From assembly GCA_947561585.1 (NCBI GenBank), contig CANNZV010002609.1, positions 27,013 through 91,012 on the forward strand: a stretch of 64,000 nt of DNA, read 5' to 3'. Shown piece after piece: positions 49,056-60,014 of the stretch. Origin of the DNA: Caprella mutica. Its lineage: Eukaryota > Arthropoda > Malacostraca > Amphipoda > Caprellidae. The notes below the pieces were generated by a model. That model did no database searches. It was not told the origin of the DNA and saw nothing but the letters and a program-made list of their open reading frames with translations. The translations under genes and the position numbers were made by a program. Positions within the stretch are counted from its first letter, which is position 1. Every line of letters begins with the position of its first letter.

Positions 49056-52000
49056 ATGGTGGTAGTAAAATGCACTGTTCCCTCCTGCGAATATGAAACA
49101 GAAGACGTGTCAGAAGCACTGGCCATAGCTCTTCTAAATAATCATGGACATGTCCATACTACCGCACAACACCATGGTGCTGGGCCATTGCCCACTACTG
49201 GCCCCAAGCTGGACAGACCACAGGTGGATGTCGGTATCTCAGAAGAAGAGTGGAATGTCTTCATACGCCGCTGGGAAATAATTAGAACAGGATCAGGCAT
49301 TAATGACACATCAGCACCATCACAATTATTCCAATGTGCTGGAAGAGATCTGGGTGACAGCATTCTTAAAGCAAATCCACAAGCCACATCAGGAACTCTA
49401 GCAAACCTTATGACTGTAATGCGTTCATTAGCAGTCATTCCAATTGCAACAGGAGTACTTCGTACAGAGCTACTACAAATGCAGCAACAGAGGGACGAGC
49501 CATTCCGTGCCTTTGCAGCAAGAGTTCGTGGAAAGGCAGAAACATGTGCCTACACAGCAGTATGCACTTGTGGTTTGAATGTTGATTATACAGATAATTC
49601 GATCAGAGACACTCTTCTCAATGGAATAAATGACCCGGACATCCGTCGAGAGGTACTAGGAACTCCAAAAGTTCTAGAAACTCCCGTGAATGAGGTTGTT
49701 GCATTAGTTGAAAACAAAGAAATGGTAAGAAATGCCCTACCAACCTCAAGTTTATCAGCTATGTCTTCTTTCAAACGTCAGAATAACCCACGTCAATCAA
49801 CCCCTCCCACACCGTCTGTTCAAACAGACAGGACGAAAAGTATTTCATGCCCAGAATGCAAATCTCTTTTTAGCATATATACACAGGGTCCCAGAGGTTG
49901 GAATACAAAACCTCATCAAGTCTGTATCAATTGCTTTAGAGCTCGAAAACGAGTACAGCGGCAACAGAAACACGAAACACCATCATCATCAACATCAGCA
50001 GTGGAGGTTACTGAGCCTAACAATTTATCTCAATTAGCTGGTGTAGTGATTGGCAGCTCGCCATTTAAACCACAACGAAAAATATCAAAGAAAGGCAAAA
50101 TCAATGGTACAATGCCAACTGGTCTAGACCACCATATCTTCTCAAATGGTAAATGGGAAAAATCTCGAGTTCGTGATCATCCACGTATGCAAATAACCAT
50201 ATCATTGGCTGACAACAAAAATGGTGAAAAGTCACCATCCTATCGGAATGTCAATGTTTCTGCCATCGCTGACACAGGTGCACAGTCCGATTTATGGTCT
50301 CTCACGAACTTTCTAGCTGCCGGATTTCCTCTAAGCATATTATCCCCCGTTAAACTAGGATTATCAGCGGCAAACCGATCATCCATTCCAGTCGAAGGAG
50401 CCTTCTTCGCTAACATAACATTAACTAGAGGAAGCCAAAATCTGAGTACATGTTGGTCAATGATATACGTGAGTCGTTCAATTAATGATATGTACCTATC
50501 ATATGATACAATGACGAATTTGGGAGTACTTCCCAATGATTTCCCAGACATGATCACCAAAGGATTTAATCATAGTACTGAAGCGATGAACTGCGAAAGA
50601 GCATCAATCAACATCACTCGAGTCCTTAACGATGGGTGCAGTACACCAATGAAGATTGATATTTTGCAATGCGGATGCCCAAAGAGGACAAATACCCCGA
50701 AAAAACCGAACAAATTGCCATTTCTATGTTCACCAGAGAACAACCAACGCATGAAGGTATGGCTCATGAACACTTTTAAGTCATCGACATTTAACACTTG
50801 TCCCCATCATCCTCTACCTTTTATGGAAGGCCCGCCTGTTGAAGTACATATGGACGATTTAGCTACTCCAAAAGCTTTTCACACTGCAGCTCCAATACCT
50901 TTACACTGGCAAAAACAAGTATATGACGACCTGCTTCGGGATGAGGCACTTGGTGTGATTGAGAAAGTACCATATGGTGAACCAATGACATGGTGCCACC
51001 GTATGGTTGTCACAAGAAAACATGATGGAACTCCTCGACGAACTGTTGATTTATCTCCCATGAACAAGTACTGTAGTAGAGAAACCTTTGCAACAGAATC
51101 CCCATTCCATCTAGCTAGACGTGTACCTAGAAATACGTGGAAGACTGTCACGGACGCATGGAATGGTTTTCATAGCGTACCCCTTAGAGAGTCCGACCGC
51201 CATCTAACAACCTTTATTACACCATTCGGCAGATGGCGATACACGAGATTACCACAAGGCTTTGTTTCATCAAGCGACGGGTACAATCGACGTTTCGATG
51301 CTATTATCTCTAACTTCGAACGAAAGGAACGTTGCGTTGATGATACTATCCACTACGACATAGATTTGGAGGAACACTGGTGGAGAACAATCGATTTCCT
51401 AATATTAGTAGGGCAAGCAGGGATTGTTCTAAATCCGGATAAATTTCAATTTGCCGAAAAAAATGTCGATTTCGCTGGGTTTCGCGTCAGTGAGTCTACA
51501 ATTGAACCCCTTCCTAAATACCTTGACGCCATAAGAGAATTTCCCTCACCTACATCGACCACTGACATTAGAAGCTGGTTTGGACTGGTTAACCAAGTCA
51601 CTAACTATGCTCAACTCAGAGATATAATGGCTCCGTTCAAGCCATTCCTGAGCCCTCGCTGTAAATTCATGTGGAATGAACAACTAGATGATGCTTTTGA
51701 AAAATCAAAAGAAATTATCATCGAAGAAATACGAAAAGGAGTTGAAATTTTCGACATTACTAGACGCACATGCTTACGTCCTGATTGGTCCACTCGAGGA
51801 ATCGGATACTTTCTCATGCAACAACATTGCGAATGTCCACTTGGTGTTCCAGATTGCTGCCAAGGCGGATGGCGAGTGACACTAGCCGGATCTCGCTTCT
51901 TGTCATCAGCAGAAGAACGCTACGCAGCTGTAGAAGGAGAAGCACTCGCAGTCGCATGGGGCCTTGAACAAACCAAATATTTCACACAAGGATGCGACAA

Positions 52001-53792
52001 CCTTATCGTAGTGACCGACCACAAACCGTTAGTGAAGATACTTGGAGATAGAACCCTTGACGAGATTTCCAATACTAGACTCTTCAGGTTGAAACAAAGG
52101 ACGCTTCTGTGGCGTTTTCAAATTATGCACTTATCAGGGAAATCAAATATGGCAGCAGATGCTGCATCCCGTCATCCCGTCTCGTCAGAACTCGCAAACA
52201 TCGCTGAAATCAACCTGCATAGCTCTTCAGATTTAGTGGAAAAAGCATTTATAGCCTCGATTTTCAAAATTACTAATGAAGCTATAACCCTACATTGGGA
52301 ACTCATCGCCGAGGAAACTAAAGCCGATAAATCGCTTCAAAACTTGGTAGACCTCATTAGAGAAGGCTTCTCTGATGATGATAAGGCAAATCCTGTGGTG
52401 GCATCCATTTGGCATGTAAAAGATTCTTTGTACACTCAAGATGGAGTCATTTTATACCAGGACCGAGTATTCATCCCACTAGCGTTGCGAAATAGGGTTC
52501 TAAAACATCTGCATGCCGCCCATCAAGGTGTATCATCAATGGAGCAACGAGCAAGAGAAATGGTGTTCTGGCCAGGAATGTCAAATGATATCAAAGGAAT
52601 ACGGGAGTCTTGTGTTCATTGCAACAGAATTGCACCATCTCAGGCTGCCACACCCCCAATTACATCGCCACTCCCTTGTACTCCCTTTGAATCTATTTTT
52701 GCGGATTTCTTCGATTACAAAGGCCGCCACTACCTGGTGGTTGGGGACAGATTATCTGGATGGGTGGAAGTGATTGGATCCACAGTTGGCACCGACACAG
52801 CAGGCAGCTCAGGTCTTATATGCCACCTACGCAGATTTTTTGCTACATTTGGCGTCCCGGAAGTATTGAGTAGTGATGGGGGTCCTGAATTCACATCAGG
52901 GAGCACCTCGAATTTCTTAGAGCTGTGGGGCGTTAAGCACCGCATCTCATCTACCAGTTTCCCACAATCCAATGGAAGAGCTGAAGTAGCCGTTAAAAAA
53001 GCGAAAAGACTACTTCAATCAAACACAGGTCCTACAGGCAGCCTCGACAATGATAGTTTTTTGAGAGCGATGCTGCAAATGCGTAATACTCCCGACTCTG
53101 ACTGTAATATATCACCTGCCCAAATAATATTTGGCCGCCCGCTGCGAAATGAATTCAGTTTTGTAAACCGTTTGGAGAAATACTCAAATCCTAATATACG
53201 TCCATTGTGGCGAGATGCGTGGGCAGCAAAAGAAGATGCTCTTCGTACAAGACTAACCCGTACAACAGAAACTTTAAGTGCACACTCTAGATGCTTACGC
53301 TCTTTATGTATTGGAGAAAGAGTATTTATTCAAAACCAGCGTGGCGCACACCCAAACAAGTGGGATAAATCAGGAGTAGTTGTTGAAGTTCTGGACAATG
53401 ATCAATATCGGATCAAAGTAGACGGATCAGGACGCCTAACACTGCGAAATCGGCGCTTTTTGAGAGTTTTCACTCCAATGACCGAAAATTTCACGCCGAA
53501 TTTATCGCAATCGCTTCCTTCTCCAAATGCCCAACCACTCCAGGAACTTACCAACCAACACCATCTTAGAATGCCAGAGAATCCAGATGTAGTCGAAGAT
53601 GCAATGGACGGGGCAGAGCCAAAGGATACTGCACCGCTTGATTTGAATATTTCAAATGACTCGGACTCAAGAGAGAAATTGATTCATGAACCAACATCAC
53701 CGATACTCAATCCAGAACAAACTTCACGTCCCCGCCGAATTATTCGAGCTCCTAGGCATTATGAACCCGAAACTGGTAAATGGGTAGAATGA
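49056..53792 (+). CDS. Ty3/Gypsy Gag-Pol polyprotein, intact
   Basis: A single frame of 1578 codons codes for the capsid and enzymes of the retrotransposon. Residues 6-34 form a C2H2-like finger (C6, C11, H30, H34). A capsid-like region runs to about 235, with FRAFAARVRGKAETC. A C-x2-C ... C-x2-C zinc ribbon (C265, C268, C290, C293) takes the place of a CCHC knuckle. The protease Asp is in DTGA (406-409). Reverse transcriptase spans about 600-860, with the active site CVDD (760-763) where most relatives have YVDD, and LPQGF. RNase H follows (RPDWSTRGIGYFL, VEGEALAVAW, VTDHKPL). Integrase has an HHCC motif from H1151 and catalytic D1217, D1274 and E1310 (DD35E), then a C-terminal chromatin-facing domain (GERVFIQNQ, RNRRFLRVF). 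There are no stops or frameshifts, so it may be active. The clade (mag-like, common in marine invertebrates) is from memory of the gag layout. Confidence 0.93.
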   Translation: MVVVKCTVPSCEYETEDVSEALAIALLNNHGHVHTTAQHHGAGPLPTTGPKLDRPQVDVGISEEEWNVFIRRWEIIRTGSGINDTSAPSQLFQCAGRDLGDSILKANPQATSGTLANLMTVMRSLAVIPIATGVLRTELLQMQQQRDEPFRAFAARVRGKAETCAYTAVCTCGLNVDYTDNSIRDTLLNGINDPDIRREVLGTPKVLETPVNEVVALVENKEMVRNALPTSSLSAMSSFKRQNNPRQSTPPTPSVQTDRTKSISCPECKSLFSIYTQGPRGWNTKPHQVCINCFRARKRVQRQQKHETPSSSTSAVEVTEPNNLSQLAGVVIGSSPFKPQRKISKKGKINGTMPTGLDHHIFSNGKWEKSRVRDHPRMQITISLADNKNGEKSPSYRNVNVSAIADTGAQSDLWSLTNFLAAGFPLSILSPVKLGLSAANRSSIPVEGAFFANITLTRGSQNLSTCWSMIYVSRSINDMYLSYDTMTNLGVLPNDFPDMITKGFNHSTEAMNCERASINITRVLNDGCSTPMKIDILQCGCPKRTNTPKKPNKLPFLCSPENNQRMKVWLMNTFKSSTFNTCPHHPLPFMEGPPVEVHMDDLATPKAFHTAAPIPLHWQKQVYDDLLRDEALGVIEKVPYGEPMTWCHRMVVTRKHDGTPRRTVDLSPMNKYCSRETFATESPFHLARRVPRNTWKTVTDAWNGFHSVPLRESDRHLTTFITPFGRWRYTRLPQGFVSSSDGYNRRFDAIISNFERKERCVDDTIHYDIDLEEHWWRTIDFLILVGQAGIVLNPDKFQFAEKNVDFAGFRVSESTIEPLPKYLDAIREFPSPTSTTDIRSWFGLVNQVTNYAQLRDIMAPFKPFLSPRCKFMWNEQLDDAFEKSKEIIIEEIRKGVEIFDITRRTCLRPDWSTRGIGYFLMQQHCECPLGVPDCCQGGWRVTLAGSRFLSSAEERYAAVEGEALAVAWGLEQTKYFTQGCDNLIVVTDHKPLVKILGDRTLDEISNTRLFRLKQRTLLWRFQIMHLSGKSNMAADAASRHPVSSELANIAEINLHSSSDLVEKAFIASIFKITNEAITLHWELIAEETKADKSLQNLVDLIREGFSDDDKANPVVASIWHVKDSLYTQDGVILYQDRVFIPLALRNRVLKHLHAAHQGVSSMEQRAREMVFWPGMSNDIKGIRESCVHCNRIAPSQAATPPITSPLPCTPFESIFADFFDYKGRHYLVVGDRLSGWVEVIGSTVGTDTAGSSGLICHLRRFFATFGVPEVLSSDGGPEFTSGSTSNFLELWGVKHRISSTSFPQSNGRAEVAVKKAKRLLQSNTGPTGSLDNDSFLRAMLQMRNTPDSDCNISPAQIIFGRPLRNEFSFVNRLEKYSNPNIRPLWRDAWAAKEDALRTRLTRTTETLSAHSRCLRSLCIGERVFIQNQRGAHPNKWDKSGVVVEVLDNDQYRIKVDGSGRLTLRNRRFLRVFTPMTENFTPNLSQSLPSPNAQPLQELTNQHHLRMPENPDVVEDAMDGAEPKDTAPLDLNISNDSDSREKLIHEPTSPILNPEQTSRPRRIIRAPRHYEPETGKWVE

Positions 53793-53830
53793 TCAAGTCT
53801 GTCGGCTCTTGGATATTCATGAGACTCCAG

Positions 53831-53841
53831 ACTGGGGGGGA
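53831..53841 (+). promoter_or_regulatory. Gypsy polypurine tract
   Basis: The purine run ending in ggggggga directly before the 3' LTR would prime plus-strand DNA synthesis. Confidence 0.8.
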
Positions 53842-54285
53842 TGAAGAAATATACTGCACACTAAGGAATCTAATCTTCTTTCGAGAACGATAAGTGTTTT
53901 GTTTACATTTATGTCACTTATAGCGACACAGAGAGACCGTGAACATCGGTCTCATCATTTCATAAACTCTGTTAATTTGTGCTATTTTGTGTACATCTTC
54001 AGCTTATTAAAGGTAATATATATTGTATTAATAAATAAGGAAACTATCACAACATTATTATATAGCAATTATTATTTTATATTCATTTATAGCTGTGAGT
54101 TCTGTACCACATACTCCCTAGCCACAACGTTACGTAGAGAATATTATCTAACTATGTTTGTGTAGATTAACTATTCGTATTGATAAAAGGTATTTTATAT
54201 GTCATTAAGTAGTTTCATTCTTTGCAGAATGAAGATATCATCGTTTCAATAAAGTTAAGAAATTGAATATGACGAGTTTTCTTCA
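53842..54285 (+). repeat. Gypsy 3' LTR
   Basis: 444 bp, matching the 5' LTR without a difference seen by eye. It ends ttcttca, followed by the atatc duplication and the BEL-1 sequence. Confidence 0.95.
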
Positions 54286-57200
54286 ATATCCAGCTTGATG
54301 TACCGATGCCACAGTCAACAGTCGTCCCTGATGATGAACCTTTTCGTGATGATGACAGATGATCATAGTCGTGAGCTTGCACTTCGCAGGCAGAAGAATA
54401 GGATGTTTTCCATCATAAGGCAGATCACTATGACGCAACCTACCACCTACTCTGATAACTCCACCGTCCATGAAGGGACAGAGACTAGACAATTCATGAG
54501 TGTCCGGCAAATCTCTACCCTTTGTCAACATATCACAGACCTCCGGATGCTCGGACCTCTGCATCTGCTCGACCATGAAGTTAAGTGCATTGAATGTAAC
54601 ATCCTTTGATGTATCTCTGACACCAGCCGCAGTCAACCAAGCGAGAGAGAGCCTCTTCACATTATTCATGATATTTACGGCTGTCATCAGACAGTTAGTT
54701 TTCTCGCAGATCACCTCTGTGATACTCTGACCTCTCAAACATGTTTTAAAGGTCTGTACCTGCCTCACTACTTCAGGAAGCTCCACAGGAGAGTTCGGCA
54801 AGTCATGGGAAGCACCACTGCTTGTCCACAGGAACTTCGGACCGGTGAACCATGGACTGCTCATCAGTACACCAGGATTTTGAGGTCTGGAGGCTAGGTC
54901 AGCAACGTTCCCCTTTGTAGAGACGTACTTCCACTGATCTGGCTCAGAGACCTTCAGAATGGAAGCAACGCGCCCAGACACATACTTTGCGAACCTCTTT
55001 TCTACGTTGTTGATGTAGCCGAGGACGACCTAGCTATCTGTATAGAAAGTAGTTCTTCGGATAGGGACGAGCAGCTCTTTAACCAAGTAGGATGCCGAAC
55101 GAGAACCCTCCAAGGCAGCACACAATTCCAATCGAGGCATCGAAGTAGCAGCTCTGGGGGCAACCTTGGAATTGGCAAACACAAAAGAAACATTAATTTT
55201 ATCATTGACATCGACTACTTTTAAATACACTACAAAACCTATGGCCACATCACTAGCATCAGTAAACACGTGAAACTCTCTGTATTTTATGTTTCCGAAA
55301 TTGAGAGTCTGGTAGCTACGAGGTATTCTTATTTCCTCCAAGCCCCGCAAGGAAGATTTCCACTTGACCCAAGTATGCGAGACGGCAGCGGGGATCTCAT
55401 CGTCCCAGCCCAGATCCTGAAGTGGGCTCTTGATGGGATTCCCCTTAGAAGGTATCATCTCTCTTTGTATGATCTTTCCAGCTAGAATTACGGGACAAAT
55501 AAACCCTAGAGGGTCGTACAAGGTGTGCAAAGTGCTTAAGACGCCCCTCTTTGTCATAGGTCTATCAGGAAACTTGCAAGACATCACGAACTCGTCCGTA
55601 ACCGTATCCCACGAAAGACCCAGAGTCTTTTGAACGTCACTGCCCTGCAAGTCGATGGAGTGCGCATCAGAAGCACGCTCCGATGGCGGGAAGTGATCCG
55701 CGACCCTCGCACAGCTAGAGACTATTTTATGCAGTCTTATCTTGTACTTCTTAAGGATGAGAACAGCAGACTTGAGGGTGTCAGCCGCTTCTTCAACCGA
55801 ATCAGCAGATCCCAAACAATCGTCCACATAGAAATTATTCTTGATCAGACTGACGGCGTTTGGGTACTTCTGGGCCTCTGGTGATAGAGTGGTATATCTG
55901 AGTCCAAAATTAGCAACAGCAGGAGAAGATTTGTTGCCGAAATTGTGCACCCTACTTCTATACTCCACCACCTCTCTCTCGGGATCGTTGTTAGCCCACC
56001 AAAAAAATCTAACGAGGTTCCTGTGCTCTGGAGCAAGGCTAAAGCAGTGGAACATCATTTCCAAATCGCCACTATAACCAATCTTCCCGTGTCGAAATCG
56101 AGAAAGAACTCCAACGATTTTGTTTCCCTCGTCTGGACCCTGCAACAATCTATCGTTAAGACTGCATCCCTGGTAAGAGGCGCTGCTATCAAATACTATT
56201 CGAAGCTTCTCCTTTAGGGGGTGTAGGACAGGAAACACAGGCACATAGTAGGTGCTATCAGATGACTTCAGTTCCGCCTTCGGGATCTGCTCTACATGAC
56301 GTCTCGACAGGTACGATTGCATAACCTCCACAGCTTTAATCGTCTTAACATCATTTCTCTTGATGCTCTTCAAGGTACTCAGGGATCTCATGTAAACCTG
56401 TAAGCGGTTATAAGGCAAAGTTCCCTCTTTGAGAGGCAAAGGCATTTCTAGCTTCCCTTCATCGTTTATTCTTATGCCGTCACCAATTATATTGAGAAAT
56501 TTCTTATCACTACGTGATATATCCATCACATCGTCATCAGAATACTCCTCAAAAATATTGAAACATCTATTTGAGGTCATATCTCTAGAATTAACTGAAT
56601 TCAATGAAGTTTTCAATGTAAAATGCTCACAAAAGGGCTCTACAGAAGTTCTGAAACATCTAGCTTCGACAGGTGGACACTCACGCATACAGGCAGGGCC
56701 TACTAAAGCCCACCCTAGAGGTGTTTCATGAACAAAAGGATAGTGCTTACCGTGAGTTTTGGTTGCCATGGCCTCACCACAGTTACCTCCAATTAACAAC
56801 AGGATGTCCAACTTTGGGTCTATTCTCGGGAAGAATCTGGCAAAGCTTTTGATGTGAGGATGAGCTGCCACAATCCCTGGCGTCGCCACTCCTCGCTTGG
56901 ACTGTGGAATGCCTGGGTGAGTAAGAACAGTTGGTAAATTTATCCTCTTTCTCTTATTTAAACCACTCACGGAAAAACCTCTGACCACCTTTGCTTCAAT
57001 TTTAGAACTGCTACACAAGAAACTAGACATGGTGGATAAGCTGAAAGATTGACTAGGCACTGGTCCAATATTAAAATGTTCTAAAAGTTTCTCATCACAA
57101 AAGGTACTGTCAGATTGTTCATCAATTATAGCTAAACACTTCACTGTGGCATCACAATTTTCATATTTCACTTCAACCGGCAAAATTCGAGAACACACCC

Positions 57201-59130
57201 TATCATATTGGCTATCACATACCTTAACACAGTTTGAGGTCACTTGCCTCGGGCCAAACCTACTGTTTGCTTCTCGCTGAGACTCCCGCATTTCTCGCGG
57301 ACCTCGGTGCCAGTGCATCACATCAAGATGTCCACCCTTACATATGCTGCAGGTTGCTTCCCTAGTGCAGCTCGAGACTACATGGTCTCCAAGGCAGGCA
57401 AAGCACAATTTCTTCTTAATTGCGAACTGCTTCTTGTCATAAAATTTGAGCTTGTTGAAAGCCTTACAATCTTCAATTGAGTGCCCTGGAGCCTCATGAT
57501 ACGAGCATGTAACCTCCACGTTGGTATTGTAGGTCCTTATACCTCTTGCAGGAGCTCTAGAAGCTGGTTTAGCCTCCAGAAGAAAATGTGGAGAAGAAAC
57601 TTCCTCTATAAAGGACTCCAAATAATCCAAGAACTGCTGGAAGCTTGGGGTACCTCCACCTCTCCTCTCCAACAAGTAACATTGAGTTCTCCATTTGTTC
57701 TGGAAACTATCAGGAAGCTTCTGCCAGACAGAGCGCATACCTCTGGGCAGATCCAAGGTTCTGAGATCTGCACATATGCCCAGGTTTGAATTGATGACTC
57801 GACACAAGTCCAGAAGATCCTCCATGGCCAACACGTCATGTGTAGATCTAATGAAAGGAAACTTCTCCAGCTTGAACAGCAGTGCCTCGGACACTGCAGC
57901 ACTGTTCCCAAATCTCTTGGTCAGTGAAGACCAAACTCTCATCAAGGTACCTCCAGGATCATGAGCACCTGCATCAATGTTGTCAGAGACTAATTTTCTA
58001 GGTCTACCAATGGTGTTTGCCTGGAGGATTTCGAGAGAATCCATAGCTGTGGCTTCGGCCTCCAGCAACCTTCTTGATAGCCTCTGTCTCCAACACCAAA
58101 AGTTCTGTGGGTCACCACTGAATGGTTCGCCTTGACCTTTAAGAAGGTCCACCCTAAGCTGTCTTCTGGATATCGGGTCCAAGATACCAATATGCTCTCT
58201 GCTCTCAGTAATATAAGCATTTGAGAATGATAGAAGAGAAGGTTGTTCACTAACAACAGGAGTGGGCTGCACAACAGGAGGGGGCTGCACAACCGGAGGG
58301 GGCTGCACAACCGGAGGGGGCTGCACAACAGGAGGGGGCTGCACAACCGGAGGGGGCTGCACAACAGGAGGGGGCTGCGCAACAGGAGGGGGCTGCACAA
58401 CAGGAGGGGGCTGCACAACAGGAGGGGGCTGCACAACAGGAGGGGGCTGCACAACAGGAGGGGGCTGCACAACAGGAGGGGGCTGCACAACAGGAGGGGG
58501 CTGCACAACAGGAGGGGGCTGCACAACAGGAGGGGGCTGCACAACAGGAGGGGGCTGCACAACAGGAGGGGGCTGCACAACAGGAGGGGGCTGCACAACA
58601 GGAGGGGGCTGCACAACAGGAGTCTGACCCAAATTCAAAAGTATCAATGAATTTTCCAGGTCAGAGGGAAATGGCGGATCAGAGTTTTCACTAGCAGCAC
58701 GCTGCCTATCACTTCCTCCATCATCAGCCACGACCGAAATTTGCTCCCCAACAACACTCGCCGCCCATATACTTGAGCCCCCTTCTTCTCCCAAACTGGA
58801 AAGTTGTGCATTTAGGTCTCTCACAACCTCTCTACAGTCCATATGGATGAGTTGCAGTCTAGTATTTCTGACTTCAGAAGCATTAGAGCCAGAACCACTT
58901 TTACTATACCAAGCAGACAACTCTCTACTGGCAGCCTCATAAGGTCTGATAGCTTCCTTCAAGCTAGATATCACTTTTCTGATTTCAAGAGGATCATCAG
59001 ACACCTCTGCTGAGCTGGTTGCAGCAAGTTCAGCAAGTAAAGCATCTTTACGTCTGTCCTCATTCTCAATTAGCAGCTTCAAAGAAGGCAGCGCTAATCT
59101 TGAAGGTCTCTTATCCATGTTTTGAAACAT
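54286..59130 (-). pseudogene. BEL-1 Gag-Pro-RT-RNase H, one in-frame TAG
   Basis: The frame is open from upstream of 59208. The likely start is the ATG at 59130 or 59118 (MDKRPSRL); the GTG at 59208 lies at the LTR edge. Gag has a VVQPPP hexapeptide array (58258-58622), then the DUF1759-type capsid (FSGDPQNFWCW) and knuckles (CFACLGDHVVSSC, CSICKGGH). The protease-like DUF1758 region has IIDEQSDSTF. Reverse transcriptase has FDSSASYQGCSLNDRL and YVDD at about 55819-55830. RNase H has FTDASDVAIGFV and FYTDS. A TAG at 55030-55032 stops the frame in RNase H, where most relatives have a sense codon. The same frame then goes on (VVLGYINNVEKRF) through the linker to the Gypsy edge at 54286. Apart from this stop and the insertion the gene looks whole. 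Confidence 0.9.
58258..58625 (-). repeat. 18-bp coding minisatellite (VVQPPP) in BEL-1 gag
   Basis: About 20 copies of an 18-bp unit (ggagggggctgcacaaca on the plus strand) code on the minus strand for the hexapeptide VVQPPP, with one alanine variant. The very low silent variation points to recent expansion. The glycine-, leucine- and arginine-rich frames over it on other frames are artefacts. Confidence 0.95.
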
Positions 59131-59208
59131 GGGATAATTGAAAAAATTCTTCTTGTGATCTCCCACCAGTACCAGTAACCGTCTTAGCACTGGTCCCCGA
59201 TCCAGCAC

Positions 59209-60014
59209 TGTAGCGACAGGGAAAAATAAAAAACTTTTGCTTGTTTTATTATCCTATTATTTCCAAGTCTCCAAATATAATGACATGAGAAGTTGGGTTT
59301 TCTACATGACCACGTGCCTGCGGGTCAAAAGAAACTAGCATAAGGCTCACATTTAAGAAATAATGCAAAAATATAGTTAAAAAAGAAGCTACAACAAGGT
59401 TTGAACAAATGTAAATTTATGACTAAAATAGGGAAGCTGAAAATTGCACCAGACAGCAAGTTTGGGACAGACTATGACACGAAATAAAACCTGGCACACA
59501 AAGTTAAAATTTAGAACTATAAGGCATTAGTAATAAAAGTAGGTGAAAATATTTGAGCACAAATGAAAGCTGGTATAATGATTGATTTAAAAAGGGATTA
59601 TAACTCTAGGAAATGTTGACTAAGTTTTCTTTAGGCTAGAGGTTTAAAAACACAGCTTCAAATTAAAAAGATTCAAAATGGCGACTGAACATAGCATCCA
59701 TAGGTAATTAAGACAATTACTAATTCTACATAATAAACTTACTGGATGTAGTTTAAGGGGAGAACCAGGGTAAGAGATCACTAAAAAAGGCACCATGAAA
59801 TTCTACTGCGGGCTTACGTTTACTGTGCCGCTTCCAACTTTGAAATGAAAATAGCCTAACAAACTGATGCGTCATTAGGTGACACCGGCAAATTAATTCT
59901 ATAAGTGACATGAACAGTGGAGTAAAAGACTAGATAAAATTTATTGTTGTAACATATGAGGGAATCGAACTACCTATAATATATAAAATACAGAGGATGG
60001 TGTTGCACACCACA
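59209..60014 (-). repeat. BEL-1 5' LTR
   Basis: 806 bp, equal in length to 46300-47105 with no difference seen. It is the transcription start end of the element. Its segment from 59757 is duplicated downstream. Confidence 0.93.

Larger units (their letters stand above)
48184..54285 (+). mobile_element. Young Ty3/Gypsy LTR retrotransposon inside BEL-1
   Basis: LTRs of 444 bp (48184-48627 and 53842-54285) with tgaagaa...ttcttca ends are flanked by the 5-bp duplication atatc (48179-48183, 54286-54290). By eye the LTRs are identical. A polypurine tract (ctggggggga) precedes the 3' LTR. One uninterrupted gag-pol frame lies between. Removing the element and one duplication restores the BEL-1 frame (QAGY joined to HVHRC). 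Confidence 0.96.
46300..60014 (-). mobile_element. BEL-1: young BEL/Pao LTR retrotransposon
   Basis: Two 806-bp LTRs (46300-47105 and 59209-60014) bound the element, with the 5-bp duplication tgatg at 46295-46299 and 60015-60019. By eye the LTRs show no difference. Transcription runs on the minus strand, from the LTR at 59209-60014. The order is gag, protease, RT, RNase H, integrase. A Ty3/Gypsy element sits within the integrase region. Without it the element is about 7.6 kb. Confidence 0.93.

Noticed and set aside
51688..51967. Plus-strand frames overlapping the Gypsy RNase H region.
   Set aside because: They are out-of-frame shadows of the intact 1578-codon polyprotein.
58243..58650. Cys/Gly-rich, Leu-rich and Arg-rich open frames over the VVQPPP array.
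   Set aside because: They are other-frame readings of an 18-bp coding repeat; the minus-strand gag frame is the real one.
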